The notes under the pieces were generated by a model. The model made no database searches, was not told the origin of the DNA, and was given only the letters and a program-made list of their open reading frames with translations. A program made the translations under genes and the position numbers. 64,000 bases of DNA from Acholeplasma sp. (lineage in GTDB: Bacteria; Bacillota_I; Bacilli_A; Acholeplasmatales; Acholeplasmataceae), in the NCBI GenBank assembly GCA_012838065.1, contig DUPY01000056.1:1-64000 (forward strand), given 5' to 3'. Shown here in pieces: positions 46,354 to 56,265 of this stretch. Numbering within the stretch: the first letter of the stretch is position 1; each line of letters opens with the position of its first letter.

Positions 46354-47130
46354 ATGTTAGTAAACAAAATTTTAATTAATTTTGAGCATCAAAAAGTTGA
46401 TAACACCAAAGGTGTTGTTTTTATCATACACGGGATAGCTGAGCACTTAGAATATTACCGTGATTTAAGTCATACGCTAAACGAAGCTGGATATGATACG
46501 ATTACTTATGATCTTCGTGGTCACGGACAGTCAGGTGGCAAAAGAGGCTATGTAAAAAAATATAGTGATTTTGTTGATGATTTGCACATATTGATAAGAG
46601 AACTTACAAATAAAGAAGATAAGATTTTTTTAGTTGGTATAAGTTTAGGCGGTTTAATTGCTCAATTATATCGTATACGTTACGGACACTTAAGTGGTGT
46701 AGTAACGGTTGGTTCACCATTAACGGGTATTAAGGTTAATTTCATTCAAAGAATTGGATTAAGATTATTTGGTTTTTTAAAAATGAAAACAAACTTTTTA
46801 GATCCTAAATTGTCAAATAACTTTGATGATGTAATCGAAGACCCCTTAGCACTTCCATACTTTCATTTAAGAATGGGTTATCAAATGTTAATTAGAGGTG
46901 CGAAACATTTAGAAAAAAATCAAAATAAAAATCTCACACCGATGTTACTCATGCATGGTGGAGATGATAAAATTGTCTTACCAGAAGTATCAAAAACATT
47001 TATGGAAAGAAGTAATGCCACAGATATCGAAATGATTGAATATGATGGTGTAAAACATATGGTTTTTAAAGATATTTTAAAGGAAGAGGCAGCGAACGAT
47101 TTAATTCGTTGGCTAGATAAACGTATATGA
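46354..47130 (+). CDS. monoacylglycerol lipase-like alpha/beta hydrolase
   Basis: A 258-residue serine hydrolase of the lysophospholipase/monoacylglycerol lipase type. HGIAEHLEYY (oxyanion region), YDLRGHGQSGGKRG, nucleophile Ser in GISLGG, acid Asp in HGGDDKIV, and base His in GVKHMVF are visible. AAGGTG at 46342-46347 selects ATG 46354 over GTG 46345 and ATG 46348. GTGTATAAT lies just upstream as a -10. Its stop overlaps glpK in ATGA. The pairing suggests release of glycerol from lipids and its immediate phosphorylation, which is inference. Confidence 0.85.
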   Translation: MLVNKILINFEHQKVDNTKGVVFIIHGIAEHLEYYRDLSHTLNEAGYDTITYDLRGHGQSGGKRGYVKKYSDFVDDLHILIRELTNKEDKIFLVGISLGGLIAQLYRIRYGHLSGVVTVGSPLTGIKVNFIQRIGLRLFGFLKMKTNFLDPKLSNNFDDVIEDPLALPYFHLRMGYQMLIRGAKHLEKNQNKNLTPMLLMHGGDDKIVLPEVSKTFMERSNATDIEMIEYDGVKHMVFKDILKEEAANDLIRWLDKRI

Positions 47131-48590
47131 AAAAGTATGTACTAGCAATCGACCAAGGAACGACATCTTCTAGAGTCGTATTAGTAGATAGATTTGGTGA
47201 TGTCAAACATATTGAACAAATGACAATTGGTCAAAGTTTCCCGTTTGATGGCGCAGTGCTTCAAAACGCAGAAGAAATCTATGATTCTGTTGTTTTGCTT
47301 ATTGATCGCATGTTTAAGCGTCACGATGTTGACCCAAAAGATATTATCGCAATGGGAATAACAAATCAACGCGAGACGACAATTTTATTTGATAAAACAA
47401 CAGGAAAGTCTCTATACCATGCAATCTCCTGGCAAAGCCGTCAAACAGAAGAGATTACAAATAAATGGATTAAAAAAGGGTATGATGATATCGTACTAAG
47501 GAAGACAGGATTAAAAATAAACCCTTACTTTTCAGCAAGCAAAATACGTTATATATTAGATCGTATTAATGCAGATGTTGAAAATGTTCGTTTTGGTACT
47601 GTTGATACATATTTACTATATCGACTAACGAACAATAAAGTTCATAAAACAGATGTGACAAATGCATCACGCACAATGATTTTTAATATTGAAACATTAA
47701 TTTGGGATGAAGAACTTTTACAAATGTTTAATATTCCAAAATCAATACTTCCAGAAGTTTGTGCAAACGATGAGCTTTATGGATATTACAATTATAATGG
47801 TATTGATATTCCGATTTACGGGATGATTGGTGACCAACAATCTGCATTATTTGGTCACCAATGTTTCGAGCCTGGAGAGGCTAAAGTTACCTATGGTACG
47901 GGCTGTTTCATGCTGATGAATACGGGGGCAGACATTTATTATTCGGATAACGGATTAATTTCAACCATTGGTTGGCGAATGAAAAACAAAACAACATACG
48001 CACTTGAAGGTTCTGTTTTTATGGGCGGTGCCGCAGTAAAATGGATTAGAGACCGCTTGGGTATTATAAAAAACGCAAGTGAAACAGAAAAACTAGCAGC
48101 ATCTTCAAATGATGACACACTTTATGTCGTTCCTGCATTTGTTGGCCTTGGAGCACCATATTGGGATAATCAAGTTCGCGGCTCAATTCTTGGGTTAAAG
48201 AGTCATACAACAAAAGCTGATATCGCTAAGGCCACATTGAATAGTATCGCATATCAAGTGAACGATTTGCTTGAAGTTATGGATAAAGATGCTAAAGTAA
48301 ATATTCAGTCAATTTCCGTTGATGGCGGCGCATCAGAAAATCGATATTTAATGCAATTCCAATCATCGATTTCACAAGTAAAACTTATTCAAACAGCGGA
48401 ATCGGAAGTTACAGCATTAGGAGCAGCTTACTTAGCAGGGCTTGCCTCAGGATATTGGAACTCTTTTGAGGAACTAAAGAAAAATCGTAAAATCAAACAA
48501 ATTTTCCATCCATTATTATCAAAGGATGAAGCAAAGAAACGATATGAAAAATGGTTGCTTGCAGTTAAAGCAACACAAAGTTTTAGGTGA
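47127..48590 (+). CDS. glpK: glycerol kinase
   Basis: FGGY-family kinase, 487 residues, making glycerol-3-phosphate. AIDQGTTSSRVVLVD is the phosphate-binding start, and ITNQRETT, GMIGDQQSALFG and YGTGCFMLMNTG are conserved. In many Firmicutes a His in a HFYG loop is phosphorylated by HPr for activation. Here the equivalent stretch before DIPIYGMIGDQQ reads YYNYNG, so that control site appears absent. No GlpF or GlpO gene is next to it. The ATGA overlap with the lipase gene points to coupled expression. Confidence 0.95.
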   Translation: MKKYVLAIDQGTTSSRVVLVDRFGDVKHIEQMTIGQSFPFDGAVLQNAEEIYDSVVLLIDRMFKRHDVDPKDIIAMGITNQRETTILFDKTTGKSLYHAISWQSRQTEEITNKWIKKGYDDIVLRKTGLKINPYFSASKIRYILDRINADVENVRFGTVDTYLLYRLTNNKVHKTDVTNASRTMIFNIETLIWDEELLQMFNIPKSILPEVCANDELYGYYNYNGIDIPIYGMIGDQQSALFGHQCFEPGEAKVTYGTGCFMLMNTGADIYYSDNGLISTIGWRMKNKTTYALEGSVFMGGAAVKWIRDRLGIIKNASETEKLAASSNDDTLYVVPAFVGLGAPYWDNQVRGSILGLKSHTTKADIAKATLNSIAYQVNDLLEVMDKDAKVNIQSISVDGGASENRYLMQFQSSISQVKLIQTAESEVTALGAAYLAGLASGYWNSFEELKKNRKIKQIFHPLLSKDEAKKRYEKWLLAVKATQSFR

Positions 48591-48594
48591 TTAA

Positions 48595-49041
48595 ATGATT
48601 AAAGTAGTATTTGTCTGTCTTGGCAACATATGTAGGTCACCAATGGCAGAAGGCATGTTTAAAAGAATGATTGAAGAGAAAGGACTTTCTCGTCAATTCA
48701 TTATTGAATCTAGAGCAACATCCAGTTATGAAATCGGTAATCCACCTCATCATGGAACCGAGCGTATATTAAGAAGAATTGGTGTAAGTACAAAAGGTAT
48801 GTATAGTAAAAAAATCACGCAAGGTGATTTTGAGTTTTTTGATTATATCGTCGCGATGGATAGTTCCAATGTCCGAAATCTTATGGCGATGAGCAATTCT
48901 AAATATCACAGTAAAATTCAAAAAATCTTAGATATCGATGTACCAGACCCTTACTACACCTTAGATTTTGATGAAACATTTGAGTTGTTGAGCAAAGGAC
49001 TTAATCAACTATGGAAGAAAGTAAAGGAAGAAAAACTATGA
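48595..49041 (+). CDS. low-molecular-weight protein tyrosine phosphatase
   Basis: A 148-residue LMW-PTP. The P-loop CLGNICRSP (8-16) holds the catalytic Cys8 and Arg14, and VPDPYYT provides the general acid Asp near residue 121. It removes phosphate from tyrosine or arginine residues of proteins in the cytoplasm. AGGTGA precedes ATG 48595, 4 bases after glpK. The end overlaps pepF in ATGA, forming a lipase-glpK-phosphatase-peptidase unit. Confidence 0.9.
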   Translation: MIKVVFVCLGNICRSPMAEGMFKRMIEEKGLSRQFIIESRATSSYEIGNPPHHGTERILRRIGVSTKGMYSKKITQGDFEFFDYIVAMDSSNVRNLMAMSNSKYHSKIQKILDIDVPDPYYTLDFDETFELLSKGLNQLWKKVKEEKL

Positions 49042-50843
49042 AAACAATAAAAAGAAGACATGAATTGAAACAAGAACATACATGGGACTTGACGCGCTTG
49101 TTTAAAACAGAAGCGGACTACGAAAAAGCATTAAATGAAGTTTTAGAAAAAATTAATAACTTTAAACAAACGTATGAAAATAACTTAACAAGTCCACAAG
49201 TTATTAGCGAATCAATTAAAGATTATGATGATATTTCAAGAAACTTAAGTTATGTATCAAGCTATGCTAGCTTAAATATCAGTGTTGACCAAACAAATGA
49301 ACAAAACGTTATGCGTTCAGGAGTTCTAGGGAGTAACTTTGGTAAAATTAGTAAAGATTTAGCGTTTTATGGTTCATCACTTGAAATGTTAGATGAAGAA
49401 ACACTATTAAAGGTTCGCGACTTAAGTCCACTTAATGTTGGCTTTATTAACAAGGTTTTAAAACAAAAAAAACATGCGCTAAAACCAGAAATTAATCAAG
49501 CATTAAGTGAATTTTCTCAAGTGTTTAGTGCACCATATAGAAATTATGATAAGTTTAAGTTTGCCGATATGACATTTAATGAGTTTACAGTTCATAACGA
49601 AAAACACCCATTATCATTTACGTTATTTGAGAATGAGTGGGAATATGATGTAAATCATGATGTACGAAGAAAAGCATATGAATCATTTTATGATACCTTA
49701 AAGCTTTATGAAAATGGTTTAGCAAATAATTACCAAACACACGTATTAACAGAAAAAGCATATGCAAATTTAAAAGGGTTTGACTCGGTCATTGATTATC
49801 TATTGTATGATCAAGATGTAACACGTGATATGTATGATAGACAAATTGATGTTATTATGGATAAGTTATCTGAACCAATGCGTAAGTATGCAAGATTACT
49901 TAAACGTATACACGGATTAGAAGAAATGACATATGCCGATTTAAAAATTGCAATAGACCATGAATTTGAACCAACCATTACGATAGAAGAATCTGAAAAG
50001 TACATGATGGAAGGATTAAAAGTATTGGGCGATGATTATTTAGAAATGGTTGAAAAGTCATTTAAAGAACGTTGGATTGATTTCCCACAAAATTTAGGTA
50101 AATCAACTGGTGGTTTTTGTTCAAGTCCATACCAAAAAGGTTCTTATATTTTATTGAACTGGAATAACAAAATGGATGAAACCTTTGTACTAGCTCACGA
50201 GTTAGGACATGCTGGTCATTTCTATTTTGCTGGTAAACACCAAAACTATTTTGATAATCGACCATCGCTATACTTTATTGAAGCACCATCAACAATGAAT
50301 GAACTTTTAATGGGTGAATACTTAAAATCGCAATCTAATGATTTAAGATTTAAGCGTTGGGTATTATCAAGTTTAGTCGCTAGAACGTATTATCATAACA
50401 TGGTAACGCACCTTTTAGAAGCAACCTATCAAAGAGAAGTATATCGCTATGTTGATGAAAAGAAACCATTGAGTGCATCCGTTTTAAAATCACTAAAACT
50501 TAAAGCGCTCAAGGACTTTTGGAAAGATGATGTTGTCATACCGGACTATGCTGGATTAACATGGATGCGTCAACCACATTATTTTATGGGATTATATCCA
50601 TACACATATAGTGCAGGATTAACAATCGCTACTGCTGTAGTTAAAAAAGTAAATGAAGGAAAATTAGACATCGAACGTTGGAAAGACGTCTTACGTGCCG
50701 GTGGAACAAAAAATCCACTTGAACTTGCTAAAATGGTTGATGTTGATTTAAGTACAAAGCAGCCATTGTTGGACACTATATCCTATGTATCAGATATGGT
50801 TGATGAAATCGAAAGAATTACAAATATTTTAGAAGGCAAATGA
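49038..50843 (+). CDS. pepF: oligoendopeptidase F (M3 metallopeptidase)
   Basis: A 601-residue zinc peptidase of the PepF branch. The active-site helix AHELGHAGH (about residue 385) gives HExxH, with the third ligand Glu in the following IEAPSTMNELLM. N-terminal HTWDLTRLF is typical. It degrades cytoplasmic oligopeptides. ATG 49038 is chosen because AAAGGAAG lies 8 bases upstream and the ATGA overlap is with the phosphatase stop; the frame is open nine codons further. It converges with gpmI over a shared terminator. Confidence 0.94.
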   Translation: MKTIKRRHELKQEHTWDLTRLFKTEADYEKALNEVLEKINNFKQTYENNLTSPQVISESIKDYDDISRNLSYVSSYASLNISVDQTNEQNVMRSGVLGSNFGKISKDLAFYGSSLEMLDEETLLKVRDLSPLNVGFINKVLKQKKHALKPEINQALSEFSQVFSAPYRNYDKFKFADMTFNEFTVHNEKHPLSFTLFENEWEYDVNHDVRRKAYESFYDTLKLYENGLANNYQTHVLTEKAYANLKGFDSVIDYLLYDQDVTRDMYDRQIDVIMDKLSEPMRKYARLLKRIHGLEEMTYADLKIAIDHEFEPTITIEESEKYMMEGLKVLGDDYLEMVEKSFKERWIDFPQNLGKSTGGFCSSPYQKGSYILLNWNNKMDETFVLAHELGHAGHFYFAGKHQNYFDNRPSLYFIEAPSTMNELLMGEYLKSQSNDLRFKRWVLSSLVARTYYHNMVTHLLEATYQREVYRYVDEKKPLSASVLKSLKLKALKDFWKDDVVIPDYAGLTWMRQPHYFMGLYPYTYSAGLTIATAVVKKVNEGKLDIERWKDVLRAGGTKNPLELAKMVDVDLSTKQPLLDTISYVSDMVDEIERITNILEGK

Positions 50844-50845
50844 AA

Positions 50846-50880
50846 AAAATCCCACCGATTAAAGGTGGGATTTTATCTTA
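50846..50880. terminator. bidirectional terminator between pepF and gpmI
   Basis: AAAATCCCACC (50846-50856) pairs with GGTGGGATTTT (50864-50874), giving a T-run on both strands. It lies between convergent genes. Confidence 0.9.
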
Positions 50881-50888
50881 TTAATAAA

Positions 50889-52424
50889 TTATTTACGAAT
50901 AATTAAACTCTTACCTGTCATTGCTTCAGGTTGTTTAACACCTAGTAAATCTAACATTGTTGGTGCAACATCACAAAGTGCTCCACCAGATGCAACTTCA
51001 ATAGAAGGATCCGTAATAACAATTGGCACTAAATTTGTTGTATGCGCCGTATGTGGTTGACCAAATTCATCGCGCATTTTTTCAGCATTACCATGGTCAG
51101 CTAAAACGATAGCTACACCACCAATTTTTTGAATAGCTTCAACAACATCTTTTGTACATGCATCAACTGTTTCAACAGCCTTTGTTGTTGCTTCAATAGA
51201 GCCTGTATGACCAACCATATCTGGGTTCGCAAAGTTTAAAATCATTGTGTCAAATTGACCACTTGAAATTGCTTCTACCGCTTTATCACGAACTTCGTAT
51301 GCACTCATTTCTGGTTTTAAATCATAAGTTGATACTTTTGGTGATTCAACTAAAATGCGTGTTGCCCCTTCATAAGTTTTTTCAGAACCGCCATCAAAGA
51401 AGAAGGTTACGTGTGCATATTTTTCAGTTTCAGCAATTCTTAATTGTTTTAGTCCGTTTTTAGCAATCACTTCACCATAAATATCATCAAGTGTTTGAAG
51501 TGGGAAAGCAATTAAGCCTTTAACTGTTTCATTGTAATGCATCATTGAAACAAATAAAATATCATCTAAAACATGTTTTTTATTGAAAACAGCTTTACCA
51601 GCAGTTACATATTTATCTGTAGCTTCTGGATTTGAAATTGCGGTTGCAATACGAATGGCGCGGTCTGGACGGAAATTTGCAAAAATAACAGCGTCATGAT
51701 CTTCAATTAAACCAGCTTTATCGACTAAGAATGGAACGATGAACTCATCAGTTATACCAGCATCATAAGATTCTTGGATACCCTTTAATGCGTCTGGTTT
51801 CATTTCGCCAGATCCTAAAGTCATGTTATCGTAAGCTTTTTGAATACGGTCCCAGTTGTTATCTCTATCCATTGCATAATAACGACCAGATACAGTCGCA
51901 ACTTTAATATCGTGTTTTGTTAAGGATTCTAAGTAACCTAAACCACTTGTTTGAGCAGTATCACGACCATCCATAAATGCATGTAAGTATGCACGATCTT
52001 TTAGTCCATGTTCATTCATTAAATCAAACAATGCTTTAATATGGGTTGTATAAGAGTGTACGCCACCTTCAGATACTAAACCAAGAACATGAATTTTACC
52101 GTTATTTTTCTTAGCATGGTTAATTGCGGCTAAGAACGCTTCATTTTTATAGAATGAACCATCTTTTATAGCAACATTTATTCTTGTTAAAGATTGGTAT
52201 ACAATACGACCAGCACCTAAATTTAAGTGTCCGACTTCACTGTTACCCATTTGGCCATCAGGTAATCCTACAGCTTCTCCACTAGTAGTTAATGTGCTGT
52301 TTGGATAATTTACAAATAAACTATCCAAAAATGGTTTTTTTGCAAGTGAAACAGAATTTGAGTCACTTGCTGGGGCTAAACCATAGCCATCCATAATAAT
52401 AAGTCCTACAAATTTTTTATTCAT
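50889..52424 (-). CDS. gpmI: 2,3-bisphosphoglycerate-independent phosphoglycerate mutase
   Basis: Manganese-dependent glycolytic mutase interconverting 3- and 2-phosphoglycerate, 511 residues. IIMDGYGLAPASDSNS at the N-terminus, the catalytic Ser in QMGNSEVGHLNLGAGR, HAFMDGRDT and ADHGNAEKM are diagnostic. ATG 52424 (minus strand) is preceded by TGGAGG 10 bases upstream; the longer in-frame extension is rejected. It lies near enolase, the next step of glycolysis, but on the opposite strand. Confidence 0.97.
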   Translation of the reverse strand: MNKKFVGLIIMDGYGLAPASDSNSVSLAKKPFLDSLFVNYPNSTLTTSGEAVGLPDGQMGNSEVGHLNLGAGRIVYQSLTRINVAIKDGSFYKNEAFLAAINHAKKNNGKIHVLGLVSEGGVHSYTTHIKALFDLMNEHGLKDRAYLHAFMDGRDTAQTSGLGYLESLTKHDIKVATVSGRYYAMDRDNNWDRIQKAYDNMTLGSGEMKPDALKGIQESYDAGITDEFIVPFLVDKAGLIEDHDAVIFANFRPDRAIRIATAISNPEATDKYVTAGKAVFNKKHVLDDILFVSMMHYNETVKGLIAFPLQTLDDIYGEVIAKNGLKQLRIAETEKYAHVTFFFDGGSEKTYEGATRILVESPKVSTYDLKPEMSAYEVRDKAVEAISSGQFDTMILNFANPDMVGHTGSIEATTKAVETVDACTKDVVEAIQKIGGVAIVLADHGNAEKMRDEFGQPHTAHTTNLVPIVITDPSIEVASGGALCDVAPTMLDLLGVKQPEAMTGKSLIIRK

Positions 52425-52516
52425 AAGTAATAATCCTCCAAACGAATATTCACTAGTATTATACAAGAATTATTAGAAGAACGTATGTATAAAACGTTTT
52501 CAATAAGGGTGATGAC

Positions 52517-52544
52517 TTGTAATATGTTATTTTGATGGTAAAAT
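52517..52544 (+). promoter_or_regulatory. promoter for the FMN riboswitch-ribU unit
   Basis: TTGTAA (52517-52522), 16-base spacer and TAAAAT (52539-52544) with extended -10 TG at 52536-52537. Located about 15 bases before the riboswitch. Confidence 0.6.
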
Positions 52545-52557
52545 AAAGGTACATTTA

Positions 52558-52670
52558 AATACTTCAGGGCGGAGTGAAAGTCTCCACCGGCGGTAAAGTC
52601 CGCGAGCCTACGGGTTGATTTGGTGTAATTCCAAAACCGACAGTTATAGTCTGGATGGGAGAAGTTATAT
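52558..52670 (+). ncRNA. FMN riboswitch (RFN element)
   Basis: The RFN consensus is readable in order: CAGGGCGGAGTGAAAGTCTCC, ACCGGCGGTAAAGTCCGCGAGCC, GTAATTCCAAAACCGACAG, TATAGTCTGGATGGGAGAAG. It senses flavin mononucleotide. It is followed by an intrinsic terminator and the riboflavin transporter gene, so FMN should switch transcription off. Confidence 0.97.
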
Positions 52671-52696
52671 CTTTTTACGGATATTATTTTTTGTCT

Positions 52697-52729
52697 GATG
52701 CCTTGAAGTAGGGCATCTTTTTGTTTTTC
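52697..52729 (+). terminator. riboswitch-controlled terminator
   Basis: GATGCC (52697-52702) pairs with GGCATC (52712-52717), followed by TTTTTGTTTTT. It lies between the FMN aptamer and ribU and is the likely expression platform. Confidence 0.88.
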
Positions 52730-52763
52730 TAAGATAAATAACCTATTCAAAAGGAGGATATAT

Positions 52764-53498
52764 ATGAATCGAATCGTCGATTTTATGAAGGCTAATCAAA
52801 ACGCAATTGAACTTATATTAGCCATCGTTTTAGTGTTAGCACTTGTGCTATTGTTTGTTGTTGGTCTAAAGTACGAAAAGAAAGATTTAACCAATTCAGA
52901 ACGTATAAAGAAAATGACAGCCATTACCGTTTTATCGGCAATGAGTGTGGTATTGTACTATTTTATTAAGTTTCCATTAGGTGCAATTCCGATATTCTCA
53001 TTTATTCCTGGTTTCTTAGATATACATTTTTCTGCAGTACCTATTTATATTGGTGGCTTTTTATTTGGACCTATCACCGGTAGTATTATTGTAATTATTC
53101 GTATGTTAGTAAAACTTCCAGCATCATCAACCTTAGGTGTTGGCGAGTTTTCAGATTTACTTATTGGTTTAGTCACTGTATTGATTTCATCAATTATGTA
53201 TCATAAAAACAAGAGTAAAAAGACAGCAATCCGTGCAATCGTATCAATTATTGTAACATGGACCATTTTCTCGATTTTCTCAAACTGGCTCTTTGTTTTA
53301 CCATTTTATATGGGTTTATACGGCGAACAAGCAGTTTTAGGAATGCTTATGGTTGTACCAAAAGTTACAGCAGAAAACTATATGTTACCTTATTTGTTAA
53401 TTGCTGTGTTACCATTTAACTTAATTTTGTCATCACTTGTAAGCTACATAACATTTATAACGTATAAGCGACTTTCAAGAATATATAATAATCTCTAA
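52764..53498 (+). CDS. ribU: riboflavin ECF transporter substrate-binding subunit RibU, with extra N-terminal helix
   Basis: S-component of an energy-coupling factor transporter for riboflavin, 244 residues. ALSAMSVVLYYFIKFPLGAIP-type entry, FLDIHFSAVPIYIGGFLFGPITG and SNWLFVLPFY are characteristic. It is about 50 residues longer than typical RibU because of an additional N-terminal hydrophobic helix (about 15-37) and charged linker. AAGGAGG precedes ATG 52764. The FMN riboswitch upstream confirms the substrate class. The shared ECF ATPases are not in this window. Confidence 0.94.
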   Translation: MNRIVDFMKANQNAIELILAIVLVLALVLLFVVGLKYEKKDLTNSERIKKMTAITVLSAMSVVLYYFIKFPLGAIPIFSFIPGFLDIHFSAVPIYIGGFLFGPITGSIIVIIRMLVKLPASSTLGVGEFSDLLIGLVTVLISSIMYHKNKSKKTAIRAIVSIIVTWTIFSIFSNWLFVLPFYMGLYGEQAVLGMLMVVPKVTAENYMLPYLLIAVLPFNLILSSLVSYITFITYKRLSRIYNNL

Positions 53499-53528
53499 CT
53501 TATGTTATACTTAAAACTAGGTGATAAC

Positions 53529-53981
53529 ATGAATAAAACAGTATTAAACAACATCAAATTATCTTTATTATCTGGTCTAAAACTTGTATTGATTGGGTCT
53601 GTGTTTGTTGCTGCATTAGAAGTAGCAACCAGTGTATTTAATATACCCATTTCACTACATTGGATTGCACTATTTTACCTTGCAAGAGAAATTGCTATAA
53701 GAATAAGAAGTCATATATTTTATGAACATAAGATATTCCCGTGGTTATCTGTTATATGTATGATTTTATTATTTTATATTTCTGGTGTATGGAGTATCTT
53801 GATTATTAATATTTCGATTGCTCCTACGATTAATTTTGAACTTGTAAAGATTGCGCTAAATCCAGTTTTTAGATTTTACTTTTTATTACCTTTAGGTAGC
53901 TATTTTTACCAAATAGGTAACATTATTGAAGTTTTATTCTTTCTTGCGGTTTTAATTCTTTCATATCGCTACACCAAGTAA
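53529..53981 (+). CDS. small membrane protein of unknown function
   Basis: A 150-residue hydrophobic protein with about four membrane segments (near 15-35, 42-60, 78-100 and 120-145) and a central basic RxIRSH stretch. No family was recognised; it resembles phosphate-starvation PsiE-type proteins only in size and topology. ATG 53529 is chosen because AGGTGA lies 4 bases upstream. TGTTATACT at 53503-53511 could be a -10, which would also exclude the longer start at 53502. It lies between ribU and eno. Confidence 0.6.
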   Translation: MNKTVLNNIKLSLLSGLKLVLIGSVFVAALEVATSVFNIPISLHWIALFYLAREIAIRIRSHIFYEHKIFPWLSVICMILLFYISGVWSILIINISIAPTINFELVKIALNPVFRFYFLLPLGSYFYQIGNIIEVLFFLAVLILSYRYTK

Positions 53982-54002
53982 GCGTTTTTATGATTTATCC
54001 GC

Positions 54003-54031
54003 TTTAATAATTGAATTATTTTGTGTATAAT
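54003..54031 (+). promoter_or_regulatory. promoter for eno
   Basis: TTTAAT (54003-54008), 17-base spacer and TATAAT (54026-54031) in the context GTGTATAAT, 52 bases before the start codon. Confidence 0.55.
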
Positions 54032-54068
54032 AGTGTCGTATAACAATAGGCGAATTTAAATTAAATAA

Positions 54069-55379
<1,311 letters not shown>

Positions 55380-55391
55380 GTTAAATACAAT

Positions 55392-55433
55392 AAAAAAGCA
55401 CTCAAGTTACTCATAACTTTAAGTGCTTTTTTT
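55392..55433 (+). terminator. rho-independent terminator after eno
   Basis: AAAAAGCACT and AGTGCTTTTT arms with a second short AAGTT/AACTT helix inside, followed by TTTTTTT. Confidence 0.85.
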
Positions 55434-55471
55434 ATGCGTTTTTTCAACATGAATAATTGTTCATAAAACAC

Positions 55472-55500
55472 TTTACTTTTGTATATAAAACATGTAAACT
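55472..55500 (+). promoter_or_regulatory. promoter for the acetate-type transporter
   Basis: TTTACT (55472-55477), 17-base spacer and TAAACT (55495-55500), 36 bases before the ATG. Confidence 0.4.
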
Positions 55501-55536
55501 AATACATGGAATTAAAGAATAGAAAGGGAAGATTAC

Positions 55537-56079
55537 ATGACAAAAAAACTAAATCCAGCACCGCTTGGCTTATTAGGATTCGGCCTAACAACGATTTTAT
55601 TAAACATTCATAATGCTGGTATCATTTCATTAAACATTACAATTATCGCAATGGGCATTGCATTAGGTGGTTTGGCACAAATCATCGCAGGTATTTTAGA
55701 ATTTAAATTAAACAACAACTTTGGTGGTACAGCGTTTACAGCTTACGGACTATTTTGGATTTCACTTGTCTTAATTTGGACAAATGAATATGAAATGGTT
55801 GCTGCAGACAAAACGAGCATGGGCTTTTACTTACTCTTATGGGGGATATTTACAGCATTTATGTTTATTGGTACATTAAAACACAACACCAATTCAAAAA
55901 TTACTTTTGGAACATTAATGGTTTTATTTTTCTTACTTGCAATTGGCGATTTTGCAAATAGTGCAGTCGTTACACAAATTGCAGGATATGTTGGCATCTT
56001 TGGTGGCGCTTCGGCTTTATATGGTGCAGTTGCTCAAATTTTAAATGAAGAATACGGTAAAGTTGTTTTACCATTATAG
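55537..56079 (+). CDS. acetate uptake transporter, GPR1/FUN34/YaaH (SatP) family
   Basis: A 180-residue protein with six hydrophobic helices. The family signature NPAPLGLLGFG is at residues 6-16, with GGLAQIIAGILEF in the second helix and a mid-protein TAYGLFWIS motif. SatP-type proteins move acetate or succinate across the membrane. AAGGGAAG precedes ATG 55537. It is a single gene with its own promoter and terminator. Acetate as substrate is taken from the family. Confidence 0.9.
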   Translation: MTKKLNPAPLGLLGFGLTTILLNIHNAGIISLNITIIAMGIALGGLAQIIAGILEFKLNNNFGGTAFTAYGLFWISLVLIWTNEYEMVAADKTSMGFYLLLWGIFTAFMFIGTLKHNTNSKITFGTLMVLFFLLAIGDFANSAVVTQIAGYVGIFGGASALYGAVAQILNEEYGKVVLPL

Positions 56080-56102
56080 TTTAATATATCGATCAAATGA
56101 TG

Positions 56103-56128
56103 AAAGCACGATAAGGTGCTTTTTTGTT
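56103..56128 (+). terminator. rho-independent terminator after the acetate-type transporter
   Basis: AAAGCAC (56103-56109) pairs with GTGCTTT (56116-56122), continuing into TTTT. Confidence 0.85.
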
Positions 56129-56209
56129 TGGATAATTTCGTTAATAAACTTGTCTTATTAGGTGAAAGAAACATAAGTACAAAAACAACTTATAAATACT
56201 GACATTTCA

Positions 56210-56218
56210 TGGTATACT
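56210..56218 (+). promoter_or_regulatory. extended -10 promoter for the ABC-hydrolase operon
   Basis: TGGTATACT (TG 56210-56211, TATACT 56213-56218), with a poor TTATAA 17 bases further upstream. About 48 bases before the ATG. Confidence 0.45.
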
Positions 56219-56265
56219 ATGAGCAAAATAGGCGATGAAATTTTATAGACAAGGAGATTGAGAAG

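Noticed and set aside
52421-52750. Minus-strand open frame of 109 codons over the FMN riboswitch
   Set aside because: It overlaps a structured RNA that fits the RFN consensus on the plus strand and the gpmI start region; no ribosome-binding site or family match.
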